From positions 930,001 to 994,000 of the forward strand of contig CP170457.1 in assembly GCA_047947135.1 (NCBI GenBank): a stretch of DNA of 64,000 nt, given 5' to 3'. How positions within the stretch are numbered: the first letter of the stretch is position 1; every line of letters begins with the position of its first letter. Source of the DNA: Planctobacterium sp047947135. GTDB lineage: Bacteria > Pseudomonadota > Gammaproteobacteria > Enterobacterales > Alteromonadaceae. The translations under genes were made by a program, and so were the position numbers. Below, in pieces: positions 1 to 7,313 of this stretch. The notes under the pieces were generated by a model that saw nothing but the letters and a program-made list of their open reading frames with translations, made no database searches and was not told the origin of the DNA.

Positions 1-161
1 GAGATTACCCTGAGCCCATAGTGGATGTGGTGCAATCTGGTAAATTAGCGCGAGACCGACTTTGGGAATACAGAAAACGCCAGGATGTTAAGAATGAAGC
101 TCAGCATATTTTACAGGTTCATACGGTACCGCAAAATCGCCACAAGTACCGACGTGGCTAA
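1..161 (+). CDS. C-terminal end of a photolyase/cryptochrome-type FAD-binding protein (partial)
   Basis: The reading frame is open from base 3 to a TAA at 159-161 and enters from the left edge, so only the last 52 residues are present. They begin DYPEPIVD, followed by an Arg/Lys-rich tail. The DYPxPIVD motif is typical of the extreme C-terminus of the FAD-binding domain of deoxyribodipyrimidine photolyases and cryptochromes, which use light to repair pyrimidine dimers. The catalytic region lies outside the window, so repair activity cannot be judged. It ends 23 bp from the convergent waaA stop. Confidence 0.65.
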   Translation, partial: DYPEPIVDVVQSGKLARDRLWEYRKRQDVKNEAQHILQVHTVPQNRHKYRRG

Positions 162-184
162 TATCTGCTATTGTATAATAACGT

Positions 185-1507
185 TTAAAGCGCGCCGTTT
201 ATTTCCAAAACGGACAGCTGCTTTTGCAACGCACCAGCGTTTTGAGATATGACTTGATGTCCTGATTGGCCTGCTCTTTGTGCCAAAGTTTTGTCATGTA
301 GCCAGCATCGGAAAACCGTTGTCATTTCACTGCTGTCAGGTACGACCTTTAGTGCCCCGGCTTGTTGCAGGGCATCGCAGATCCCAGGATTGTTGTATAT
401 ATTTGGCCCCATTATGACGGGAATACTGTGCAGTGCAGCCTCTAAGGCGTTGTGTCCGCCCTTGTTGGCAATACTACCGCCGACAAACGCCATATCAGCT
501 AATCCGTAGAGGGATTTCAACATGCCCATTTTGTCAGCAATCAACACCTGCGTATTGGCGGAGATAGGCTCATTATCACTCAACATTTGAACACTTAGCC
601 GATGTTCTCGACAAATATTCCTCACTGTTTCAAAGCGTTGTGGATGCCGGGGAACAAGCAACAATAGTACCTCGGGATACGTTTGCCAGATAGATTTACA
701 AGCTTCAATTAAGCTCTCTTCTTCAGGCTCGTGGGTGCTGGCAGCGATAATAACTGGCCTCTGTTCAGCAAAAAGTTCAGAGCGTAATTGGGCCGTTAAT
801 TGCCGTTCTTGAGGTTGCAGCTTTTGGTCAAATTTGAGATTGCCGGTCAAGTGCAAGCTTTGTAAATTTGGGCATAACTTCTGATAATTTTCCAGATCTC
901 GCTTACTTTGGGCACAAATACCATCGATCTTCAGTAACATCGGTTTAATTAAAGATGCCAGTTTTCCGTAGCTTTTGGCGGACTTGTCTGTTAGCCGGGC
1001 ATTTAATATAAATGTTTTGATGTGCTTTTTATGGCAAGCATGGATCAGGTTTGGCCACAGCTCAACTTCAGTAATGACCAGCTTTTCAGGTTGGTAAATG
1101 GCCAACAGTTGGTTAACAAATACAGGAAAATCGAAAGGTAAATAACAGTGATTTACTGTATCGCTAAAAGTTTGTACAACCTGTGCCGAACCCGTTGGTG
1201 TAGTTGTCGTGATGGTAATCGCTATTTCGGGCAGATTTTGCTGTATGTACTTTACCACTGGTGTAGCAGCGGTTACCTCGCCAACCGATACACAGTGAAA
1301 CAACACACCGCCCGTTTTCGTCGGTTTGGGCAAAATACCAAAGCGCTCCTTGATACGCGCGAAAAAACCCGACGAGCGTTTTTCTGCTTTACTGAACAGG
1401 AACAGTAAAAACAAGGGCAGTATCAGTAAAAGCAAACAGGAATAACAAATACGAACCAAGCGATCATTGGGTATCTGTTTGGCTGTATTTATTTTGCTGG
1501 TCTGCAT
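185..1507 (-). CDS. waaA: 3-deoxy-D-manno-octulosonic acid (Kdo) transferase
   Basis: WaaA (KdtA) moves Kdo from CMP-Kdo to lipid IVA on the inner face of the cytoplasmic membrane, the first step of LPS core assembly. The 440 residues match family length (about 425). A membrane anchor lies at residues 18-39. The motif HCVSVGEV at 71-78 carries the conserved catalytic-type Glu77. RHPQRF and the GG-Ser-NKGGHN nucleotide-sugar motif follow in the C-terminal GT-B half. The N-terminus is about 15 residues longer than in E. coli, so a slightly later start is possible. It is divergent from kbl, an arrangement close to the waaA-kbl-tdh neighbourhood of enterobacteria. Confidence 0.95.
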   Translation of the reverse strand: MQTSKINTAKQIPNDRLVRICYSCLLLLILPLFLLFLFSKAEKRSSGFFARIKERFGILPKPTKTGGVLFHCVSVGEVTAATPVVKYIQQNLPEIAITITTTTPTGSAQVVQTFSDTVNHCYLPFDFPVFVNQLLAIYQPEKLVITEVELWPNLIHACHKKHIKTFILNARLTDKSAKSYGKLASLIKPMLLKIDGICAQSKRDLENYQKLCPNLQSLHLTGNLKFDQKLQPQERQLTAQLRSELFAEQRPVIIAASTHEPEEESLIEACKSIWQTYPEVLLLLVPRHPQRFETVRNICREHRLSVQMLSDNEPISANTQVLIADKMGMLKSLYGLADMAFVGGSIANKGGHNALEAALHSIPVIMGPNIYNNPGICDALQQAGALKVVPDSSEMTTVFRCWLHDKTLAQRAGQSGHQVISQNAGALQKQLSVLEINGAL

Positions 1508-1654
1508 GATTATCGATATAACGGGATCTGGTCGTGCATGATAGCAGATTCATCCGGCAGTGCATTAACCCAAAGTAGCTGATTGCTATGGCTAAAATGA
1601 CCTGGGGATTGACACGGCACTATATCGAAATCAACAACACCAGAATATCTCACT

Positions 1655-1692
1655 GTAACAATAATGTTACGCGTTAAAACATGTCGTATACT
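1655..1692 (+). promoter_or_regulatory. Palindromic operator candidate and -10 box upstream of kbl
   Basis: A perfect 16-bp palindrome, GTAACA-ATAA-TGTTAC, lies at 1655-1670. A -10-like TATACT is at 1687-1692, so the palindrome covers the expected -35 position (no good TTGACA there). Extended by one base each side it reads TGTAAC-N6-GTTACG, which resembles the TyrR/PhhR box (TGTAAA-N6-TTTACA) but is not a full match. I infer a repressor or activator site controlling kbl-tdh-glpE-glpG; the regulator is unknown. Confidence 0.35.
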
Positions 1693-1772
1693 ACAACAAT
1701 ACTGCAACTTATGGCGGCAATCGTACAATCCACGCCATGAAATCAAAAACAGGTTCCCTACAGAGAATTTCT

Positions 1773-2963
1773 ATGAACATGATTGAACACCTGCAAAATG
1801 AACTCATCCAGTTAAAAGAAGAGGGATTATACAAGTCCGAACGAATTATTATCTCGCAACAGTATTCCGAAGTGGATATTAAGGGTGGCGAGCATGTGCT
1901 TAATTTTTGTGCCAATAATTATTTGGGGCTCGCCAACCATCCAGAGTTAATTGAAACCGCTAAGGCTGGCCTCGACAGTCACGGTTTTGGTATGGCATCT
2001 GTGCGATTTATCTGTGGTACCCAGAATATCCATAAAACTCTTGAAGAGAAATTGTCTGAATTTCTGGGGATGGAAGATACCATTCTCTATTCATCTTGTT
2101 TTGACGCAAATGCCGGGTTATTCGAGACTATTTTAGGGCCAGAAGACGCCATAATCTCTGATGCGTTAAATCACGCCAGCATTATTGATGGTGTACGCCT
2201 ATGCAAGGCAAAGCGGTTCCGTTACAACAATAATGACATGGCAGATCTTGAGGCAAAGTTACAAGAGGCGGAGGAACAAGGTGCTCGATTTAAGCTGATT
2301 GCAACTGACGGTGTGTTCTCTATGGACGGCATCATTGCCAACTTGCAGGGGGTCTGTGATCTGGCGGATAAATACAATGCGATGGTGATGGTGGATGACT
2401 CCCATGCGGTTGGATTTGTTGGCCAAAATGGACGTGGCAGTCACGAATATTGTGATGTTATGGGGCGCGTGGATATTATTACCGGAACCCTCGGCAAAGC
2501 CCTGGGTGGTGCCAGTGGCGGCTTCACTTCTGGCAAAAAAGAAGTGATTGACTGGTTGCGTCAACGTTCTCGCCCTTACTTGTTTTCCAATTCACTGGCA
2601 CCAGCGATTGTATCTGCATCTATCCGAGTGCTGGAAATGCTGCAAGAAGGTGCGCAATTGCGTACTCAGCTGATTGAAAACAGTCAGTATTTCCGGGAAA
2701 AAATGAGTGCCGCAGGGTTTGAACTGGCAGGCGCAGATCATGCCATTATTCCGGTCATGATCGGCGATGCAAAACTGGCCTCTGCGATGGCAGACAAAAT
2801 GTTACAACGGGGGGTGTATGTGGTTGGCTTTTCTTTCCCTGTGGTACCTAAAGGGAAAGCCAGAATCCGTACACAGATGTCTTCCGCTCATAGCAAAGAG
2901 CAGTTGGATGTGGCCATTAACGCCTTTATTGAAGTCGGTAAAGAGTTGGGAGTGATTGCATGA
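1773..2963 (+). CDS. kbl: 2-amino-3-ketobutyrate CoA ligase (glycine C-acetyltransferase)
   Basis: Kbl is a PLP enzyme that splits 2-amino-3-ketobutyrate with CoA into glycine and acetyl-CoA, the second step of threonine breakdown. The motif NFCANNYLGLANHPELI and the PLP lysine in GTLGKALGG (K242 from this start) are clear, and the 396 residues match E. coli (398). An upstream in-frame ATG at 1737 would add 12 residues but has no ribosome binding site. The ATG at 1773 follows AGAGA at a 6-nt distance and matches the family N-terminus. The stop overlaps the tdh start by four bases (ATGA), so the two are translationally coupled. Confidence 0.96.
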   Translation: MNMIEHLQNELIQLKEEGLYKSERIIISQQYSEVDIKGGEHVLNFCANNYLGLANHPELIETAKAGLDSHGFGMASVRFICGTQNIHKTLEEKLSEFLGMEDTILYSSCFDANAGLFETILGPEDAIISDALNHASIIDGVRLCKAKRFRYNNNDMADLEAKLQEAEEQGARFKLIATDGVFSMDGIIANLQGVCDLADKYNAMVMVDDSHAVGFVGQNGRGSHEYCDVMGRVDIITGTLGKALGGASGGFTSGKKEVIDWLRQRSRPYLFSNSLAPAIVSASIRVLEMLQEGAQLRTQLIENSQYFREKMSAAGFELAGADHAIIPVMIGDAKLASAMADKMLQRGVYVVGFSFPVVPKGKARIRTQMSSAHSKEQLDVAINAFIEVGKELGVIA

Positions 2964-3988
2964 AAGCCTTAGCCAAACAGCATGCAGAAAAAGGCATCTG
3001 GATGGTTGACGCCCCCATTCCAGAAGTTGGCCACAATGATTTATGCATCCGCATTAAAAAAACGGCTATTTGCGGTACTGATATGCACATTTATCAATGG
3101 GATGAATGGGCACAGAATACCATTCCCGTGCCAATGGTCGTTGGACATGAGTATGTCGGGGAAGTTGTCGATATGGGGCAGGAAGTGCGTGGCTTTAAAC
3201 TGGGCGATCGTGTTTCCGGTGAAGGGCATATCACGTGTGGCCATTGCCGAAACTGTCGTGCTGGTCGTCGTCATTTATGTCGTAACACCACCGGTGTAGG
3301 TGTTGATCGCACTGGCGCCTTTGCCGAGTATTTAGTTATTCCGGCGTTTAACGCCTTTAAAATTCCTGACAACATTAGTGACGATTTAGCCTCTATTTTT
3401 GATCCATTTGGTAATGCGGTGCACACCGCTTTGTCATTCGATTTGGTTGGTGAAGATGTGCTGATTACTGGGGCGGGTCCTATTGGTATCATGGCGGCAG
3501 CTGTGGCAAAACACGTTGGTGCAAGACACGTGGTCATTACCGATGTGAATGATTACCGCCTAAATCTAGCCAGTAAAATGGGCGCTTCTCGGGCCGTTAA
3601 TGTCAGCAGAGAGAATTTAAAGTCAGTCATGAACGAACTGGGTATGACAGAAGGGTTTGATATAGGTCTGGAGATGTCGGGCGTGCCAGCCGCCTTTAAC
3701 GATATGCTCAGCAGCATGAACAATGGCGGCAAAATAGCGATGTTAGGTATTCCTCCGAGCGATATGGCGATCGATTGGAACAAGGTGATTTTTAAAGGAT
3801 TGTTAATCAAAGGCATTTATGGCCGGGAAATGTTTGAGACCTGGTACAAAATGGCCAGCCTGATCCAGGGAGGCTTGAATCTCGACCCTATCATCACACA
3901 TCAATTTGCGGTCGAAGACTTTCAAAAAGGGTTTGATACTATGGGGTCGGGGAAATCCGGCAAAGTTATTTTGAACTGGAGTGAATAG
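2960..3988 (+). CDS. tdh: L-threonine 3-dehydrogenase
   Basis: Tdh is a zinc-dependent medium-chain dehydrogenase that oxidises L-threonine with NAD+ to 2-amino-3-ketobutyrate, the substrate of the adjacent Kbl. Catalytic zinc ligands Cys38 and His63-Glu64 (GHEYVGEV) are present. The four structural-zinc cysteines are C93, C96, C99 and C107, and the Rossmann motif GAGPIG follows. Length is 342 residues against 341 in E. coli. It overlaps kbl by 4 bp, and glpE follows after 2 bp, so all four genes to glpG look like one transcript. Confidence 0.97.
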   Translation: MKALAKQHAEKGIWMVDAPIPEVGHNDLCIRIKKTAICGTDMHIYQWDEWAQNTIPVPMVVGHEYVGEVVDMGQEVRGFKLGDRVSGEGHITCGHCRNCRAGRRHLCRNTTGVGVDRTGAFAEYLVIPAFNAFKIPDNISDDLASIFDPFGNAVHTALSFDLVGEDVLITGAGPIGIMAAAVAKHVGARHVVITDVNDYRLNLASKMGASRAVNVSRENLKSVMNELGMTEGFDIGLEMSGVPAAFNDMLSSMNNGGKIAMLGIPPSDMAIDWNKVIFKGLLIKGIYGREMFETWYKMASLIQGGLNLDPIITHQFAVEDFQKGFDTMGSGKSGKVILNWSE

Positions 3989-3990
3989 TA

Positions 3991-4305
3991 GTGAGTGACG
4001 AATCAGCATTTCAACATATTGACGTCTCAGGTTTGCAAAAGCTTAAGGACAATCCATCACTGACTATCTTTGATATTCGAGACCCAAATTCGTTTGCGCA
4101 AGGACACATCCCCGGGGCGTTGCATTTACACAATGATAATTTACAGACTCTCCTGGCTGAAGTAGACAGGAATGCCCCTGTGGTGCTGTGTTGTTATCAC
4201 GGGGTGAGCAGTCAGTCTGCCGCAGAGTTTGTCGCGGCGCAGGGGTTTAGCGATGTATACAGTCTCGACGGTGGTTATGCTGCCTGGCAACAACAGGAGT
4301 CCTGA
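3991..4305 (+). CDS. glpE: Thiosulfate sulfurtransferase GlpE (single-domain rhodanese)
   Basis: A single rhodanese domain of 104 residues (E. coli GlpE has 108). The active-site loop is CYHGVSSQ with catalytic Cys68, and the domain ends with the conserved DGGYAAW. Family members move a sulfane sulfur from thiosulfate to cyanide or thioredoxin in the cytoplasm. The start is GTG at 3991, two bases after the tdh stop. glpG follows after 6 bp. The glpE-glpG pair is conserved, but here it is attached to the threonine genes and there is no glpR or glpD beside it. Confidence 0.92.
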   Translation: MSDESAFQHIDVSGLQKLKDNPSLTIFDIRDPNSFAQGHIPGALHLHNDNLQTLLAEVDRNAPVVLCCYHGVSSQSAAEFVAAQGFSDVYSLDGGYAAWQQQES

Positions 4306-4311
4306 ACAAAG

Positions 4312-5154
4312 GTGGCGGAAGTCCTCGCTGTGTTTAAGTATGCGTCACCAGCGCAAACGCTGGTTGCCGCGCTAAAGGCGCAAGGACTGCAAAGTCACTA
4401 TCGTTTTGAACATGCAACCCAAGGTCATGTTGTGTGTTTAGAGAATGACACGCAACTCCCTCAGGCACAGGCGATAACGAATCGCTTTACCCAAAACCCT
4501 AATGCATCGGAATTTACTCAATTTGCCTGGGAAAGTGGTGGAGTGGTCCCGATGGCCAGTCAGTGGTCGCTTACTGAGTTAGTTGCCAGGTTGGCTCAGT
4601 TACCGTTGGTGACGTTAATAGCCGTTGTGTGCATCGTCTTGTATGTGGCCGTATATGGGTTGGGCTGGGTCAGTGCTTATGAAGCATTGTTCTTCCAGCC
4701 ATTTGCCAGTTTGCCAGACACTCAGCAATGGTGGCGTCCTATCACACCTGCGTTTATTCATTTTTCAGTAGAGCACCTGGTATTTAATCTGATTTGGTGG
4801 GGCTGGCTTGGAAGTCAGATAGAAGCACGCTTAAGCCGCAGCTGGCTATTGATATTGTTATTAATACTGGCACTGTCATCCAACACAGCACAATATTTTG
4901 TATCTGGTTGGCAGTTTGGTGGCATGAGTGGTGTGGTGTATGGGCTCACCGGTTATGTTTGGTGGATGCAGTGGTTAAAGCCTTCTCAGGGCCTGAGTAT
5001 TCCCAAAGCACTGGTTGGTTTTTCGCTCGTTTGGATGATGTTGGGGTTTGCCGATCTGTTATGGATTGATATGGCAAATACTGCCCACCTTGCCGGTCTT
5101 GTTACAGGATGCTGCGTGGCTCTTTGCCACGCAAAACTGTTTAGCTATAAATAA
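4312..5154 (+). CDS. glpG: Rhomboid intramembrane serine protease GlpG
   Basis: GlpG cleaves transmembrane segments inside the inner membrane. An N-terminal cytoplasmic domain (about 1-85) precedes six membrane helices. The catalytic dyad is visible as Ser206 in GGMSGVVYG and His259 in NTAHLAGL. The 280 residues match the family (276 in E. coli). Translation begins at GTG 4312, 6 bp after the glpE stop. It is convergent with the next gene with only 3 bp between the stops and no recognisable terminator. Confidence 0.93.
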   Translation: MAEVLAVFKYASPAQTLVAALKAQGLQSHYRFEHATQGHVVCLENDTQLPQAQAITNRFTQNPNASEFTQFAWESGGVVPMASQWSLTELVARLAQLPLVTLIAVVCIVLYVAVYGLGWVSAYEALFFQPFASLPDTQQWWRPITPAFIHFSVEHLVFNLIWWGWLGSQIEARLSRSWLLILLLILALSSNTAQYFVSGWQFGGMSGVVYGLTGYVWWMQWLKPSQGLSIPKALVGFSLVWMMLGFADLLWIDMANTAHLAGLVTGCCVALCHAKLFSYK

Positions 5155-5157
5155 TCT

Positions 5158-5559
5158 TTAGCCACCTTGGTGAATGTATTGGGTAAAAATCACGTCTCTG
5201 ATCATTTCTGATCCGGTTTCGGCTTTCATTAGCTTTTGCAGCTCTTCAATAATGGCTTTGCGAATTTCTTCCCGGCCAGTCAGAGACTTCACTTTCTCTT
5301 CGGGTTGACGACCAAAAATATCGATTGTCGTCGCCCGCAATAATGGTGCATGGTGCTCCGCTGCTTCCAGGTGATTAGGTGATTCCAGCATGAGTTCAAC
5401 GGTCACTCGTACGTAGCCAAGATTTCGGGCACTGGTTCCTACGTAATTAGTCACAATGTCTGGCTCGAGGCCGAAATAGGCATAATCCCGCGCTTGGCTG
5501 GGAGCCATTAAAAAACATCCAAAGGCCAATAAACTGATTATTCGAGTTTTCATCTTCAT
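5158..5559 (-). CDS. FliL-like exported protein
   Basis: 133 residues with an N-terminal signal-like segment (MKMKTRIISLLAFGCFLMAP, then SQA) and a FliL-type domain. The pattern runs from YVGTSARNLGYVRVTVELML through an acidic helix to VIFTQYIHQGG. FliL associates with the flagellar motor. This copy lacks the usual transmembrane anchor and is not in a flagellar operon, so it is better called a FliL-domain paralogue of unknown role. An upstream in-frame ATG at 5583 is possible. I chose 5559 because it places the hydrophobic segment at the N-terminus; 5553 would also work. Confidence 0.7.
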   Translation of the reverse strand: MKMKTRIISLLAFGCFLMAPSQARDYAYFGLEPDIVTNYVGTSARNLGYVRVTVELMLESPNHLEAAEHHAPLLRATTIDIFGRQPEEKVKSLTGREEIRKAIIEELQKLMKAETGSEMIRDVIFTQYIHQGG

Positions 5560-5872
5560 ACTTCGTAAATCTGGTCCTGTCATGAAATGACCGCTTCCAA
5601 GTGCAATTATTTAAATATTATCGTGATAATATTCGCGTGACTTTTGTCTATATCGGCGACTTGCTATGATTCACCATAGCAGACGTTCAATATATGACCA
5701 GACTTTTGCAACTTCAATGCATAAATGACTGTTATGCCAGTTACTTAAACCTGATTGGTTTATTTTTAAACGTCTATGTTGTAGCACGTGAATGAAACAT
5801 ATAGGCCACCATTGTAAAAGAAAACGAAGACTTAATGAATTACTTACTATCTTCATTGGACGATGCTGAATT

Positions 5873-6442
5873 TTGACTGAAAATAATATTAATCATCTGG
5901 GCCTGAAATTATCCTGGTTTCCTGCCAGTGAAGCGGATGCGGTTGAGCCGCTGTTAAACAACTGGCTGACGGATACCGGCTCATTAACTGAACGATTGCA
6001 GGCAAATTGTCGGCAATTTAGCGTAAAGTTATTGGCACAAGGACTTTCTGCCATCACAGAGAATGAATCACAACTGTTGTATGGTCAGTTTGGCAATGTT
6101 GAACAGCAAACGGAAGTGCGTGAAGTCTTATTGATGGCCGATGACCATCCCTGGGTGTTTGCCCGCTCCTTAATGCCGCAACCTTTTTTACAGGAAGCGA
6201 TGACCCACCTCAAAGACCTGGGTGATAAACCATTAGGGAAAATCATTTTCAATGACCCCCGCTTTCGAAGGCAGAAATTTGAACTGACGAAAATTGATTC
6301 GACGCAATTGCCGACTCAATGGAACCTGCCAGCCGGTATTTTGTTATGGGGCCGACGGTCACTGTTTACCTTTAGTCATTACCATATGATGGTTTCAGAA
6401 CTTTTTCTTCCAGCAAGTCCAGCATACTCCCGTCTGGTGTAA
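5873..6442 (+). CDS. ubiC: Chorismate--pyruvate lyase
   Basis: UbiC removes pyruvate from chorismate to give 4-hydroxybenzoate, the first committed step of ubiquinone synthesis. Conserved family features are the VREVLLMADDHPWVFARS strand, LWGRRS, and the C-terminal SELFLPASP with its active-site Glu. At 189 residues it is longer than E. coli UbiC (165) because of a longer N-terminus and loop. The start is a TTG at 5873 with no good ribosome binding site. It overlaps the TGA of a 13-codon reading frame (5835-5876). ubiA follows 13 bp downstream. Confidence 0.9.
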   Translation: MTENNINHLGLKLSWFPASEADAVEPLLNNWLTDTGSLTERLQANCRQFSVKLLAQGLSAITENESQLLYGQFGNVEQQTEVREVLLMADDHPWVFARSLMPQPFLQEAMTHLKDLGDKPLGKIIFNDPRFRRQKFELTKIDSTQLPTQWNLPAGILLWGRRSLFTFSHYHMMVSELFLPASPAYSRLV

Positions 6443-6455
6443 CAACAGGTATTTT

Positions 6456-7313
6456 ATGCGAGATTCCAAACTACAAGCGCTGTGGTATCTGATGAGAGCA
6501 GATAAACCTATCGGTACCTATTTATTACTATGGCCGACACTTTGGGGGCTGCTGCTGGCCTCAGGTGGCATTCCTGAACTGAAGATCCTGTTTATTTTTA
6601 TCGCGGGTGTAGTGGTAATGAGGGCTGCGGGTTGCGTAATTAATGATTTTGCCGATCGGCATCTTGATGGAGCGGTTGAGCGCACCAGTCAGCGACCACT
6701 GGTCACCGGGAAGGTGTCTGAAAAAGAAGCCCTGCTATTGTTTTTCTCCTTATTGCTTGGCGCACTGGTGTTGGTGTTACAGCTTAATACGTTGACCATT
6801 TATATGTCTTTGGTGGCGGTACTACTTGCTACCTGTTACCCCTTTATGAAGCGCTTTACCTATTTACCGCAATTCGTTTTAGGTATGGCCTTTAGCTGGT
6901 CGATTATCATGGCATTTACGGCTGTTCAGGGCCGAATCCCTGACTATGCCTGGCTGATTTATCTGGCAAATCTATTGTGGACTGTGGCATATGACACGAT
7001 GTATGCCATGGTGGACAGAAATGATGATATCAAGATTGGAATCAAATCGACGGCGATCCTCTTTGGTCGATATGACAAGTTGATCATTGCTCTACTACAG
7101 ATGCTTACACTGAGTCTGCTAGGGCTCACTTATTTGCATCTGGAAATGGGCTATATAGCATTTTTGGGGTTGCTCTTAGCAGCTGTACTTTTTAGCAGGC
7201 AGCAATGGCAAATACGGCAAAGGGAGCGTCAGCCCTGCTTTCAGGCCTTTCTGGATAATAACAACGTCGGATTGCTTATTACCATAACGCTCTTGTTACA
7301 CTATCTGCTCTAG
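6456..7313 (+). CDS. ubiA: 4-hydroxybenzoate octaprenyltransferase
   Basis: UbiA is an integral membrane prenyltransferase that attaches the polyprenyl chain to 4-hydroxybenzoate made by UbiC. The two Asp-rich substrate/Mg2+ motifs are present: NDFADRHLDGAVERT near residue 68 and DRNDDIKIG near 188. The rest consists of eight or nine hydrophobic helices. Length is 285 residues (290 in E. coli). It forms an operon with ubiC. Its last four bases overlap the 3' end of convergent plsB, so the two transcripts must run into each other. Confidence 0.96.
   Translation: MRDSKLQALWYLMRADKPIGTYLLLWPTLWGLLLASGGIPELKILFIFIAGVVVMRAAGCVINDFADRHLDGAVERTSQRPLVTGKVSEKEALLLFFSLLLGALVLVLQLNTLTIYMSLVAVLLATCYPFMKRFTYLPQFVLGMAFSWSIIMAFTAVQGRIPDYAWLIYLANLLWTVAYDTMYAMVDRNDDIKIGIKSTAILFGRYDKLIIALLQMLTLSLLGLTYLHLEMGYIAFLGLLLAAVLFSRQQWQIRQRERQPCFQAFLDNNNVGLLITITLLLHYLL

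Noticed and set aside
5663..5680. GCTATG-ATTCAC-CATAGC inverted repeat upstream of ubiC
   Set aside because: A 6-bp stem without a T run or nearby promoter signals. Such repeats occur by chance, so no function is claimed.
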